A DNA stretch of 64,000 bases from Cordylochernes scorpioides (lineage: Eukaryota; Arthropoda; Arachnida; Pseudoscorpiones; Chernetidae). Below are positions 63,832-64,000 of the stretch, one piece after another; the stretch's first letter is position 1, and each line of letters starts with the position of its first letter. A model generated the notes under the pieces. It searched no databases and was not told the DNA's origin. It was given only the letters and a program-made list of their open reading frames with translations. The stretch is from NCBI GenBank assembly GCA_030710605.1, contig CP092863.1, positions 115,448,680-115,512,679 on the forward strand, written 5' to 3'. The translations under genes and the position numbers were made by a program.

Positions 63832-64000
63832 GAGAGACCATGTGGCCCACCCTCAGTAGAGGAAGGAACTGAAGAAGGTAGATATGGAGAGACCATGTGG
63901 CCCACCCTCAGTAGAGGAAGGCACTGAAGGAGGGAGATATGGAGAGACCATGTGGCCTACCCTCAGTAGAGGAAGGCACTGAAGGAGGGAGATATGGAGA
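63832..64000. repeat. 54-bp tandem repeat, three units, continues past the edge
   Basis: Unit begins TATGGAGAGACCATGTGGCC and includes CCTCAGTAGAGGAAGG. 54 is a multiple of three; no frame has a recognisable product. Confidence 0.85.

Overview
This is an AT-rich stretch of animal nuclear DNA, almost certainly from an invertebrate. It has spliced exons, tRNA-derived SINEs, non-LTR retrotransposons, Helitrons, piggyBac and pogo/Tigger elements and large minisatellites. I see no bacterial signature. The species cannot be read from the sequence.

The main host gene lies on the minus strand. Eight exons between 51326 and 17483 encode most of a P2X ATP-gated cation channel. Every intron phase joins correctly and all ten ectodomain cysteines are present. 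The first exon (TM1) and the last exon(s) (end of TM2 and C-tail) were not found. Three further minus-strand exon-like pieces (13470-13574, 44305-44382, 44514-44588) are related to each other, not to P2X, and lie among its exons. Another minus-strand gene seems to start at the right edge (63.3-63.7 kb).

Region by region. 1-3.2 kb: a piggyBac element split by a TA-flanked pogo-type insertion. 3.2-5.5 kb: a short MITE and hammerhead foldback repeats, then empty AT-rich DNA. 5.85-7.3 kb: a dead Tx1/L1-like LINE. 7.4-13.3 kb: MITEs, SINE and LINE fragments, a hammerhead foldback and a large palindrome. 13.6-16.5 kb: a 51-bp minisatellite. 17.6-19.9 kb: a 34-bp minisatellite touching a P2X exon. 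20.6-31.4 kb: a Gypsy-type LTR retrotransposon with a 6.3-kb Helitron-like insertion that carries a 372-bp satellite and tRNA-Gly genes. 32.3-37.6 kb: Helitrons, a deleted Tigger, three P2X exons and a three-level nest of elements. 38-44 kb: LINE, SINEs, P2X exons and an 18-unit 51-bp array. 44.6-47.8 kb: about 62 units of 50-51 bp. 48-64 kb: another deleted Tigger, hammerhead foldbacks, Helitrons, an LTR element without genes, SINEs and the edge gene.

The most interesting layer is RNA-level. The window holds four sequence families of hammerhead self-cleaving ribozyme motifs, mostly inside foldback repeats. One family shows 12-15 bp target-site duplications, so it moves as a retroelement, probably Penelope-like or retrozyme-like. 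Three of the four have a self-complementary stem III (ACGU, ACGCGU, ACCAUGGU), which suggests cleavage as dimers. A second theme is that the ends of one pogo-type MITE family were tandemly expanded into 51-bp minisatellites at three separate sites around one gene.
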